From positions 1 to 15,778 of the forward strand of contig CAZMPO010000029.1 of NCBI GenBank assembly GCA_964568425.1: a stretch of 15,778 bases of DNA, in the 5' to 3' direction. Source of the stretch: CAKSQF01 sp964568425. GTDB lineage: Bacteria; Bacillota; Clostridia; Oscillospirales; CAG-272. The notes under the pieces were generated by a model. The model did not search any database. It was not told the DNA's origin and saw only the letters and a program-made list of their open reading frames with translations. A program made the position numbers and the translations under genes. Below, piece after piece: positions 1 through 6,507 of this stretch. Within the stretch, counting starts at the first letter, position 1. Each line of letters starts with the position of its first letter.

Positions 1-221
1 CGCCCCGCCCTACAGACGGTCTTTATTTTGGCAGTCGATTTATTATAAATCGACCGATGCAGAAGCAAATTTTGCCAAGGGCTTTCTCCGGGATGAGAGC
101 ACCGCGAACAAGTTCGCTGTTTTCCCAAGAGGGAGCCCTTTGGCAAAGATTTTTCCGGAATTTACCTTTTCGACAAATTTCGATTTTTATCGTCATTCTT
201 TGCGATGGGTTCTGTTAAAAA
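1..221. repeat. Intergenic repeat debris with hairpins, no gene seen
   Basis: No coding region is supported here. The first bases (about 1-15) match the end of the GC-rich repeat unit found in tandem at 14004-14171. At 34-54 there is a perfect hairpin (GTCGATTTA, loop TTA, TAAATCGAC); degenerate copies start near 9193 and 13979. TTTGCCAAGGGCT (71-83) and AGCCCTTTGGCAAA (134-147) form an inverted pair with one extra base, enclosing a second hairpin, GCGAAC-AA-GTTCGC (104-117). The same GCGAAC/GTTCGC module recurs at 2940-2953 and the AGCCCTTGGCAAA module near 3080. This is therefore a mosaic of the dispersed intergenic repeat family seen elsewhere in the window. Confidence 0.6.
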
Positions 222-506
222 TCACGACCCCTTTTTTGATTTATCGACATTCTTCGACATAAGTCGTCTTCGTTTGCAATGGGTTCTGTGAAGAATGCCG
301 CAAAAAAGGGCAGTGGTGGCGGCGATAATGAACAGAATGACGAGGATTATCGGCATTCTAAAGGACAGCTCGCGTCGCATTTTGCACAAAGACCTTCCGT
401 GACTGTCGGCGATCCTGCCCGATATCGCGAGATCACCCTCCCACGCCTTCTTTTTCCCCATTTTTTCGACGCTGTGGAGTCCGTTTTGGAAAACATCTGA
501 CATCAT
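222..506 (-). CDS. Possible small single-pass membrane protein (hypothetical)
   Basis: I do not recognise this 94-residue product. The frame extends upstream to a TTG at 554, but the ATG at 506 is preferred because AAAGGA (520-515) lies about 8 nt before it. A strongly hydrophobic stretch at about residues 51-73 (MPIILVILFIIAATTALFCG) would make one transmembrane helix. It is followed by a basic tail (HCKRRRL, then KNVDKSKKGS), which favours a cytoplasmic C-terminus. The N-terminal half is polar with no recognised motif. The gene is divergent from recG. A weak promoter (TGACAA, 18 nt, TATAAA) could sit upstream. The last 20 or so codons run into duplicated intergenic sequence, so the end may be eroded. 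It could be spurious: there are no relatives I can name, and a shorter plus-strand frame overlaps it. Confidence 0.33.
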   Translation of the reverse strand: MMSDVFQNGLHSVEKMGKKKAWEGDLAISGRIADSHGRSLCKMRRELSFRMPIILVILFIIAATTALFCGILHRTHCKRRRLMSKNVDKSKKGS

Positions 507-572
507 AACAAATATCCTTTCATAAAAAAGCTTATTTATAAGATTATTTCGCAAACTTTTGTCATTTATGCA

Positions 573-601
573 TTGACAAAGCGGCTTTTTCGTGATAAAA
601 T
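573..601 (+). promoter_or_regulatory. Sigma-A promoter of recG
   Basis: TTGACA at 573-578 and TAAAAT at 596-601 are separated by exactly 17 bp. Transcription would start near 608, leaving a leader of about 30 nt. The match to the vegetative consensus is full at -35 and five of six at -10. Confidence 0.8.
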
Positions 602-637
602 TAGGTATAGCGATCTTGACCGAAAGGGGTGGGTGAT

Positions 638-2704
638 TTGCAATACTTAAAGCTTGAGGACGGCGTTTCAGAGATAGTCGGCGTCGGCGAGCGGCGTCGT
701 GCGGAGCTTGCTACCCTGCATCTGCACACGGTCGGCGACCTGCTCATGCACTTTCCGCGCGCATACCGTGACAAGGGGTCGATCGTGCGGCTCTCGGATG
801 CGATGGCGTCGGGCGAATGCTGTGCGATGATACTGACCGTCGGAACAGAGCCGACCATGGCAGAGATACGGCGCGGCATGACGATATCGAAATTTTCGGC
901 GTTCGATTCGAGCGCGCGGTGCATCGTCCAATTTTTCAACAACAAATTCGTAAAAAAAATCTTCCACGCAGGGCAAACCTACAGATTTTACGGCAAGGTT
1001 GAGACATTTCGCGGCAAATACATGATAAGCTCGCCCGAATTTGAGCCGATCGTGCCAAACGCCACCCTGCCCGATTACTGCCCGATCTATCCGTTGACAA
1101 GCGGAATTTCGCAAAAAATGATGGCATCGCTCATCTCGCGCGCGCTCGAAAGGCTCGATCCCGAGATCCCCGAGGTGCTCGACAAGCCACTGCGCGAGCG
1201 GCTTGGTCTGTGCTGCAGGCGCGAGGCGATGGTTGCGATCCATCAGCCGAAGAATGCGCGCGAGCTTGAGATGGCGCGAAATTATTTCATCTTCGAGGAG
1301 CTTTACACCTTCGCGCTCGGCGTTTTGGGCGAAAAAAAACAGAAAAAAGACCGTATTGCACCGATTATTTCCTGTTCCGATCGTGCGAAGGAGCACTTTT
1401 TCGCGCGACTTCCCTTCACTCCGACGGGCGCGCAGGCGCGCGTTATAGACGAGATCGCCGCCGACATGCGCTCGGGTCGGGCGATGAACCGAATGGTCTG
1501 CGGCGATGTCGGATGCGGCAAAACGGTCTGTGCGGCGGCGGCGGCGGCGTTCGCGGCGGCTGACGGATATCAAGCCGCGCTGATGGTGCCCACCGAGATA
1601 CTCGCCAGACAGCACTACGACGATCTGACCGAGTTGTTTGCCGGCTCGCGATTGCGGATCGCTCTGCTCGTCGGCAGTCTGACCCCATCGAAAAAGCGTG
1701 AGGTGCAGGAAGCACTTGCCGCAGGCGAGATCGATCTCGTCATCGGCACGCACGCTCTGATCTCCGAAAAAGTGCGCTTTGCGTCGTGCGCGCTTGTGAT
1801 CACCGACGAGCAACACAGGTTCGGGCTTGCACAACGCGAAGCATTGGCAAAGAGAAACTCCCTACCAAAAGGTCAATTTGTCCATATTCTTTCAATGTCG
1901 GCGACCCCGATCCCCCGATCGCTCGCGCTCGTTCTGTACGGTGACATGGATCTCTCGACGGTCGACGAGATGCCGCCGGGGAGGACAAAGGTCTCGACAT
2001 TCCTCGTCGACGAGAGCTACAGGGCGCGGCTGGAGGGATTTATCGAGAAGCAAGCATCCGAGGGGCGGCAGACATACATCGTTTGCCCGTCGATCGACGA
2101 CGCGGACGAGGATGACGAGGGCGCGATAGTCGACTTTTTCGGCAGACCGATCGAAAATGGGGCAAAAAAGCTACGCTCAGCCGTCGGATACGCTGACGAG
2201 CTGTCGCGCGCACACCCGACACTTCGGGTCGGATGCCTGCACGGAAGGATGAAAGCCGCCGAAAAGGATGCAGTCATGGGCGCATTCGCCTCGGGAGAGA
2301 TCGACGTGCTCGTCTCAACGACCGTCATTGAGGTCGGCGTCAACGTCCCGAATGCCACGCTGATGGTCATCGAGAACGCCGACAGGTTCGGAATGTCGGG
2401 GCTCCATCAGCTTCGCGGCAGAGTCGGGCGCGGAAAATATAAATCCTGGTGCATTTTGGTCAGCGATGACCCGAGCGCATCGGCGAAGGAGCGTCTACAG
2501 ACCCTCTGCGACAGCACCGACGGATTTGCCATCGCCGAGCGTGACCTGGCTATGCGCGGTCCGGGCGATTTTATCCCGGCAGAACTCGGCGGCAGGCGGC
2601 AATCGGGGCAGCTGAAATTCAGACTCGCCTCGCTTTGCGACAACACAGACCTGTTCCTAACCGCCTTCTCCGCCGCCCAAGCGACCCTTTCTGGAGGGGA
2701 TTGA
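638..2704 (+). CDS. recG: ATP-dependent DNA helicase RecG
   Basis: RecG is the superfamily-2 translocase that remodels stalled replication forks and branch-migrates Holliday junctions. The order is typical. An N-terminal wedge/OB region opens with a helix-hairpin-like VGVGERRRAELATLHLHTVGDLL, followed by DLLxxFPRxYRD. The helicase core has Walker A GDVGCGKT near residue 290, motif II DEQH near 390, motif III SMSATPIPRSLAL, then STTVIEVGVNVPNA and the arginine-finger motif QLRGRVGRG. The TRG-like C-terminal region FAIAERDLAMRGPGDF is present. At 688 residues it has the usual length. The frame is open back to a GTG at 629, but AAAGGGG (623-629) overlaps that codon and is ideally spaced (8 nt) from the TTG at 638, which I take as the start. 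It is monocistronic behind a consensus promoter, and no clear intrinsic terminator follows. Confidence 0.96.
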   Translation: MQYLKLEDGVSEIVGVGERRRAELATLHLHTVGDLLMHFPRAYRDKGSIVRLSDAMASGECCAMILTVGTEPTMAEIRRGMTISKFSAFDSSARCIVQFFNNKFVKKIFHAGQTYRFYGKVETFRGKYMISSPEFEPIVPNATLPDYCPIYPLTSGISQKMMASLISRALERLDPEIPEVLDKPLRERLGLCCRREAMVAIHQPKNARELEMARNYFIFEELYTFALGVLGEKKQKKDRIAPIISCSDRAKEHFFARLPFTPTGAQARVIDEIAADMRSGRAMNRMVCGDVGCGKTVCAAAAAAFAAADGYQAALMVPTEILARQHYDDLTELFAGSRLRIALLVGSLTPSKKREVQEALAAGEIDLVIGTHALISEKVRFASCALVITDEQHRFGLAQREALAKRNSLPKGQFVHILSMSATPIPRSLALVLYGDMDLSTVDEMPPGRTKVSTFLVDESYRARLEGFIEKQASEGRQTYIVCPSIDDADEDDEGAIVDFFGRPIENGAKKLRSAVGYADELSRAHPTLRVGCLHGRMKAAEKDAVMGAFASGEIDVLVSTTVIEVGVNVPNATLMVIENADRFGMSGLHQLRGRVGRGKYKSWCILVSDDPSASAKERLQTLCDSTDGFAIAERDLAMRGPGDFIPAELGGRRQSGQLKFRLASLCDNTDLFLTAFSAAQATLSGGD

Positions 2705-2778
2705 TTCGTATTTTTGCAGATTTTCTCTTTGACGATTAGATTTTAAGAAATCGGCGATATCACAAAAAAGTCACGCCA

Positions 2779-3085
2779 GAGCCTCCCTTCGGGGAAACGA
2801 TGATTAATGGATCGGTTGTCGAGATGATGCGGTCAAGGAGCCTTCCCCAGTGGGGGAAGGTGGTAGCCGAAGGCTGACGGATGAGGTGTCAACTCTGATT
2901 TTCATGAGCTAAAATGTCTTTGTTGACGCCTCATCCATGGCGAACTCGTTCGCTGTTCCCCTCTCCCCCACCGGGAAAGGCTGCCGTAATTGTTTGCCCC
3001 GGCAACAGGTTTATTAAAAATCGAAGCGTCAAAGAGGCAATTTACAAAAAACACGAATCAATCATCGTTTCCCCGGGGGGAGCCC
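2779..3085. repeat. Nested inverted repeats between recG and copA
   Basis: The gap from 2705 to 3294 holds no convincing gene. An outer perfect 15-bp inverted pair is GGGGAAACGATGATT (2791-2805) and AATCATCGTTTCCCC (3060-3074). Inside it is a 15-bp pair with one mismatch, GGATGAGGTGTCAAC (2879-2893) and GTTGACGCCTCATCC (2922-2936). Each inner arm is the end of a diverged copy of the same element in opposite orientation. The plus copy contains hairpin CCTTCCCC-AGTG-GGGGAAGG (2841-2860) and AGCC-GAA-GGCT. The minus copy spans about 2922-2985 and contains hairpin GCGAAC-TC-GTTCGC (2940-2953). The GGTAGCCGAAGGCTGACGG motif looks familiar from gut Clostridia intergenic repeats. No transposase is present. 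Confidence 0.65.
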
Positions 3086-3107
3086 TTGGCAAAAATTATT
3101 TGTGCAT

Positions 3108-3250
3108 CGGTCGATATATCATCCCCCAATCACCAAAGATGCGGGAGGAGCAAGCCCCTCCCCTACCGGGATATGTGCGTTCATCACGCCGACATACTAC
3201 AAATCGACCGCCCGAACAACCAAATCTCGCCAATTCCAAATTTCTAATTC
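3108..3250. repeat. Composite dispersed repeat, copy near copA
   Basis: In order this copy contains a GTCGATATATCATCCCCC module shared with 6206 and 9214; a GC hairpin (GGGAGG-AGCAAG-CCCCTCCC) like the 42-bp units at 14004-14171; a 64-bp block (3174-3237) matching 14168-14231 with two differences by eye; and a single AATTTCTAATTC remnant of the heptanucleotide array. The same modules in the same order at distant sites show that the composite moves or is copied as a unit. Confidence 0.7.
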
Positions 3251-3296
3251 AAAAAACCATCTCCCGCAGATCAGAGATCTGCGGGAGACGGTTTTT
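3251..3296 (-). terminator. Intrinsic terminator of csoR-copA
   Basis: A perfect 12-bp stem, CTCCCGCAGATC (3261-3272) and GATCTGCGGGAG (3276-3287) with loop AGA, extends by several pairs with one mismatch. On the minus strand it is followed by TTTTTT. Its upstream edge overlaps the copA stop codon (3295-3297). Confidence 0.85.
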
Positions 3297-3513
3297 AGTC
3301 AATTGTTTTATATCCTGCTTTTTCGATGGCTTTGATGACGGCTTTTTCGGAGAGCTTGCCGTCGTGCGTGATCACCGCATCGCCGCGCGTATGGCTGACG
3401 TCTGCCGAGGTGACGTGGGGTACGCCCTCAATCGCGCTCTTGACCCTTGCCTCGCAGTGAGAGCACATCATGCCCTCGATCTTTATTGTGGTCGTTGTTG
3501 CTGTGTTTTCCAT
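3295..3513 (-). CDS. Possible nested start for free CopZ-like copper chaperone
   Basis: Inside copA and in the same frame, ATG at 3513-3511 (codon 754) is preceded by AAAGGAG (3528-3522) with an 8-nt spacer, as good as the site of any gene in this window. Initiation here would give a free 72-residue metal-binding protein (starting MENTATTTTIKIEG) with the CxxC at residues 17-20 and the length of a typical CopZ. CopZ chaperones hand Cu(+) to CopA in Firmicutes and are usually encoded just after copA. The arrangement looks like a copA-copZ pair whose stop codon has been lost while the second ribosome site stayed. Whether the internal start is used cannot be told from sequence; the A-rich linker could contain such a site by chance. 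Confidence 0.45.
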   Translation of the reverse strand: MENTATTTTIKIEGMMCSHCEARVKSAIEGVPHVTSADVSHTRGDAVITHDGKLSEKAVIKAIEKAGYKTID

Positions 3514-5772
3514 CTTTTTTACTCCTTTATGTCTCTTTTTTATCGCAAATTTGCGCTCTTTTTGGATATTTATAATATTCAGCCTCAGCGCGTTCGACAC
3601 CACGCAGAAGGACGACAGGCTCATTGCCGCCGCCGCGAACATCGGGTCGAGGTCGAGACCCATCACCCCTGCCGCGAGCGGAATGCCGATCGCATTATAG
3701 ATGAACGCCCAGAACAGATTTTCGTGAATGTTCGTGAGTGTCGCCCGACCGAGCCGCAGGGCTGACGGCAGTTCGGACAGCCCATCGCCCATCAGCACGA
3801 CATCGGCAGAGTCTATCGCGACATCGGTGCCTGCTCCGACCGCTATGCCGAGATCGGCGGCGGCGAGTGCAGGTGCGTCGTTTATTCCGTCGCCGACCAT
3901 CGCCACACGCTCGCCCTCAGCGGCAAGTGCATGAACCGCGCCCGATTTATCGCCCGGGAGCAGTTCCGCCATGACCTCGTCGACCCCTGCAAGCCTTCCG
4001 ACTGCCTCAGCTGTTGCTCTGCGATCGCCCGTGAGCATGACAACGCGAAGTCCCATATTCCTCATTTGTGCGACCATTTGGGTGCTTTCGGCGCGAAGCT
4101 TATCGGACAGTGCGATCACGCCAAGCAGTCGTCCGTCCTGTCCGAAGACAGTCGGTGTCTTGCCCTCTTTAGACAGGCTATCGGCTATCCGAGAGGCGTC
4201 CTCTTTTTCGGCATCGATAACAAGCCGTTCAAGGGCGAATTTGACCGATCCGCCGAAAACATTTTTGCCCGAAAGTGTAGCGGACAGCCCGCCCCCTGCA
4301 AATGTCTGAAAATTTTCGGTAGAAAGCGGCGATCCGAGACGCTCCTCTGCATATGCGGCGATCGCTCTGCCGAGCGGATGCTCGCTTTTGGTCTCGAGTG
4401 CAAAAGCGACCTCGAGCAGTTTGTCGGATCTTTTTATCACATCGCAGACTGTCGGTCTGCCCTCGGTGAGCGTGCCCGTTTTGTCGAGTGCGACTGCGGT
4501 GACACGCCCTGCCGCCTCGATCGAGGACGCGCTTTTGAACAAAATGCCGTTCCTCGCGCCCTTTCCGCTTGCGACCATTATGGCAACCGGTGTTGCCAGC
4601 CCGAGGGCGCAGGGGCAACTGATCACAAGCACCGATATGCCGTGCGAAAGTGCTCTGCCGATCTCTGCGCCGAGTGCGAGCCAAGCGATCGTCGTGACGG
4701 CGGCGATAGCGAGGACGGTCGGGACGAAGACGGCGGACACCCTGTCCGCGACCTTTGCTATCGGTGCTTTCGTCGCCGCGGCGTCGCTGACCATGCGAAT
4801 TATCGCCGACAATGTCGTGTCCGCTCCGACGGCTGTGGCGCGAGCGTGCATATAGCCCGATCGGCTGACGGTTGCCGCCGACAGCTTGTCGCCGACAGCT
4901 TTATCGATCGGAATGCTCTCGCCCGTGAGTACCGATTCATCGACCGCGCCGCCCCCTTCGATCACAAGACCGTCGGCAGGGATCGAGTCGCCTGCGCGGA
5001 TGACGAAAATGTCGCCGATCGCAAGCTCGGACGCCTCTATCACGCTCTCTTTGCCCTCGCGTATCACGCGCGCCTTTTTTGGGGCGAGGTTCATGAGGGC
5101 ACGGAGGGCGTTGGTCGTTTTGCCCTTGGCGTGTGCCTCGAGCGTTTTGCCGACCGTGATGAGGGTCAATATCATGGCAGACGACTCGTAATAGAGCCCG
5201 TGCAAAAGGTGCGCGGCATGTCCGTTGTCGGCGGCCGTCATCTCAAAGAGCAGGACGGTGCTGTAGACATATGCCGCCGCAGAGCCGAGCGCGACAAGCG
5301 TGTCCATGTTCGGCGAGAGTCTGATCGCCGATTTGAAGCCGTTTATGAAATAATTTTGGTTGATGACAACGATCGCCGTCGTCAAGAACAGCTCGACAAG
5401 TGCTATCGCCATTGGATTTTCGGCAAGCGCACGAGGGAGCGGAAAATTCCACATCAGCGCGCCCATCGTGATATACATGAGCACGCAGAGAAGTATCGCC
5501 GAGCTGATCAGTCTTTTTCTTCGTTTCGGCGTTTCCCTGTCGGCAAGCTCGTCCTTTGTCTCGACCTTTGCCGCACCCTGAACATTTGCGTTGTAGCCCG
5601 CATCGACGACTGCCGTAATTATCGCCGAATCGGTCGCACTCCCCTCGACCTGCATGTCGCCCGTGAGCAGATTGACCGCGACAGATGTTACGCCGTCGAC
5701 CTTCGAGACTGCTTTTTCAACTCTCGCCGAGCACGCAGCACAGCTCATGCCGCCTACCTTGAATTTTTGCAT
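3295..5772 (-). CDS. copA: Copper-exporting P1B-type ATPase with fused C-terminal CopZ-like domain
   Basis: This is a membrane Cu(+) efflux pump of 825 residues. An N-terminal heavy-metal-associated domain carries GMSCAACS (8-15). Transmembrane segments run from about residue 88 to 210. The actuator domain has the TGES motif near 283, and the metal-binding membrane motif is CPC (386-388). The phosphorylation site is DKTGT (D430), followed by HP (465-466), TGD (581-583) and GDGINDAP (627-634). The last two helices carry YN (692-693) and MSLSS (717-721), the signature of Cu(+) rather than Zn/Cd pumps. After a basic linker (about 738-753), a second metal domain with GMMCSHC (767-773) runs to the end. 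GGAGG lies 4 nt before the ATG. The gene follows csoR by 21 bp and should share its copper-controlled promoter. Confidence 0.96.
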   Translation of the reverse strand: MQKFKVGGMSCAACSARVEKAVSKVDGVTSVAVNLLTGDMQVEGSATDSAIITAVVDAGYNANVQGAAKVETKDELADRETPKRRKRLISSAILLCVLMYITMGALMWNFPLPRALAENPMAIALVELFLTTAIVVINQNYFINGFKSAIRLSPNMDTLVALGSAAAYVYSTVLLFEMTAADNGHAAHLLHGLYYESSAMILTLITVGKTLEAHAKGKTTNALRALMNLAPKKARVIREGKESVIEASELAIGDIFVIRAGDSIPADGLVIEGGGAVDESVLTGESIPIDKAVGDKLSAATVSRSGYMHARATAVGADTTLSAIIRMVSDAAATKAPIAKVADRVSAVFVPTVLAIAAVTTIAWLALGAEIGRALSHGISVLVISCPCALGLATPVAIMVASGKGARNGILFKSASSIEAAGRVTAVALDKTGTLTEGRPTVCDVIKRSDKLLEVAFALETKSEHPLGRAIAAYAEERLGSPLSTENFQTFAGGGLSATLSGKNVFGGSVKFALERLVIDAEKEDASRIADSLSKEGKTPTVFGQDGRLLGVIALSDKLRAESTQMVAQMRNMGLRVVMLTGDRRATAEAVGRLAGVDEVMAELLPGDKSGAVHALAAEGERVAMVGDGINDAPALAAADLGIAVGAGTDVAIDSADVVLMGDGLSELPSALRLGRATLTNIHENLFWAFIYNAIGIPLAAGVMGLDLDPMFAAAAMSLSSFCVVSNALRLNIINIQKERKFAIKKRHKGVKKMENTATTTTIKIEGMMCSHCEARVKSAIEGVPHVTSADVSHTRGDAVITHDGKLSEKAVIKAIEKAGYKTID

Positions 5773-5793
5773 TTTTCCTCCGAAATATATATG

Positions 5794-6087
5794 TTACATC
5801 AATTTTTTGAGAATATCGATCAGTTCGTCGATCTTTTCGTCCTCGCCCGAGCGTATTCCGTCGGCAACGCAACCTTTTATGTGCCTCTCGAGGATGACGC
5901 GTTCAAGCGATGACAGAGCGGCGGATGCCGCCGCACATTGTATCAGCAGATCGACGCAGTACGAGTCAGCCTCGACCATGCGCGAAATACCTCTGATCTG
6001 CCCCTCGACTCTGGCAAGGCGGTTTAGGAGATCCTTCTTGTCAGCGTCGGGGCGTTCCTTTTTTCGTGTTATATCGCAACAGTCCAT
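5794..6087 (-). CDS. csoR: CsoR-family copper-sensing repressor
   Basis: The product is 97 residues and belongs to the DUF156 all-helical repressor family. The first helix has the family signature LLNRLARVEGQIRGISRMVE (residues 20-39). The Cu(+) ligands of CsoR, Cys-His-Cys, are present as C44 (in YCVDLL), H69 and C73 (HIKGC). This pattern, with the neighbouring copA, separates it from the formaldehyde (FrmR) and persulfide (CstR) branches. CsoR tetramers bind a GC-rich palindrome without copper and release it on Cu(+) binding. The extra Cys3-Cys4 pair near the N-terminus is not part of the canonical site. AGAGGTG provides the ribosome site. It is the first gene of the csoR-copA operon and should repress itself and copA. 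Confidence 0.93.
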   Translation of the reverse strand: MDCCDITRKKERPDADKKDLLNRLARVEGQIRGISRMVEADSYCVDLLIQCAAASAALSSLERVILERHIKGCVADGIRSGEDEKIDELIDILKKLM

Positions 6088-6121
6088 TGTTGCACCTCTA
6101 TTCTTTGTGATTTACATATAT

Positions 6122-6150
6122 ATTATATACCCCCGTGGGGTATTTTTCAA
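6122..6150 (-). promoter_or_regulatory. csoR-copA promoter with embedded CsoR operator
   Basis: On the minus strand TTGAAA (6150-6145) and TATAAT (6127-6122) are 17 bp apart. The palindrome ATACCCC-CGT-GGGGTAT (6127-6143) fills the spacer and touches the -10. G/C-tract palindromes flanked by TA are the known CsoR operator type, so bound repressor would block polymerase directly. Confidence 0.88.
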
Positions 6151-6205
6151 GAGAGTTTTTGTGAATTTTTTGGGAAGAACAGAATTATTCCTATTTGCTT
6201 GCGGT

Positions 6206-6253
6206 CGATATATCATCCCCAGATCAACAAAGAGGCGGGCGATCGATGATCGC
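6206..6253. repeat. Dispersed 48-bp repeat, copy 1
   Basis: This block matches 9214-9261 at 47 of 48 positions by eye. It starts CGATATATCATCCCC, continues CAACAAAGAGGCGGGC and ends in the hairpin GCGATC-GAT-GATCGC. The two copies are 3 kb apart in unrelated gaps. The first module is also present near 3108. Confidence 0.8.
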
Positions 6254-6312
6254 TCTATAGGGTATCGGCAACAGAAACATTATCATTCTGCCACCAAAAA
6301 TCACATATCAAA

Positions 6313-6346
6313 TAAAAAAATCGAGGCTGTTCGCCTCGATTTTTTG
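6313..6346 (-). terminator. Terminator of the secreted-protein/peptide operon
   Basis: AATCGAGGC (6319-6327), loop TGTTC, GCCTCGATT (6333-6341), with an A-run on one side and a T-run on the other, so it can act in both directions. It lies 16 bp beyond the stop codon of the 41-residue peptide gene on the minus strand. Confidence 0.85.
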
Positions 6347-6361
6347 TTTGTTATTTGGAGA

Positions 6362-6487
6362 TTACCAACGCCAAGTAACCTCTTCTGCTTTACCTGTTTC
6401 TTCCATTGAGAAGAGGATCACGTCATCATTTTCGGTGAGCTTGATCTCAACAGCGGGAGCCTCATAAACTTGTTTCTTGTTTTCCAT
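6362..6487 (-). CDS. 41-residue peptide, unknown function
   Basis: The gene is short but well supported: GGGAGGA lies 7 nt before the ATG, and a terminator follows 16 bp after the stop. It begins 20 bp after the end of the 571-residue secreted protein gene, so the two are almost certainly cotranscribed. The product starts MENKKQVYEAPAVEIKL and ends EEVTWRW. It has no signal peptide and no cysteine. An acidic middle and a Trp-Arg-Trp end are the main features. The N-terminal pattern (lysines, then YExPxVEI) resembles a large set of tiny Clostridia proteins of unknown role. YxxP is also a leader motif in some RiPP precursors such as lasso peptides, but no modifying enzyme is visible nearby. I therefore make no functional call. 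Confidence 0.72.
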   Translation of the reverse strand: MENKKQVYEAPAVEIKLTENDDVILFSMEETGKAEEVTWRW

Positions 6488-6507
6488 TTTACAATCCTCC
6501 CTAAAAA

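Noticed and set aside
629..637. GTG start for recG at 629
   Set aside because: The AAAGGGG ribosome site overlaps this GTG; the TTG at 638 is correctly spaced.
668..1834. Minus-strand open frame of 388 codons inside recG
   Set aside because: RecG motifs on the other strand are complete; the antisense product is Arg/His-rich without a domain.
3295..3570. CopA C-terminal domain arising from a sequencing frameshift joining two genes
   Set aside because: The frame is continuous and the linker codons are sensible. A lost stop codon or true fusion explains it; an error cannot be excluded without reads, but nothing points to one.
2914..3765. Plus-strand frame of 283 codons after recG
   Set aside because: It runs through inverted repeats, the copA terminator and the antisense of the copA end. 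The product looks like translated repeats.
3931..5913. Plus-strand open frame of 660 codons
   Set aside because: It lies antisense to copA and csoR, which carry all family motifs; its protein is Arg/Cys/Asp-rich without any domain. It is a by-product of codon bias.
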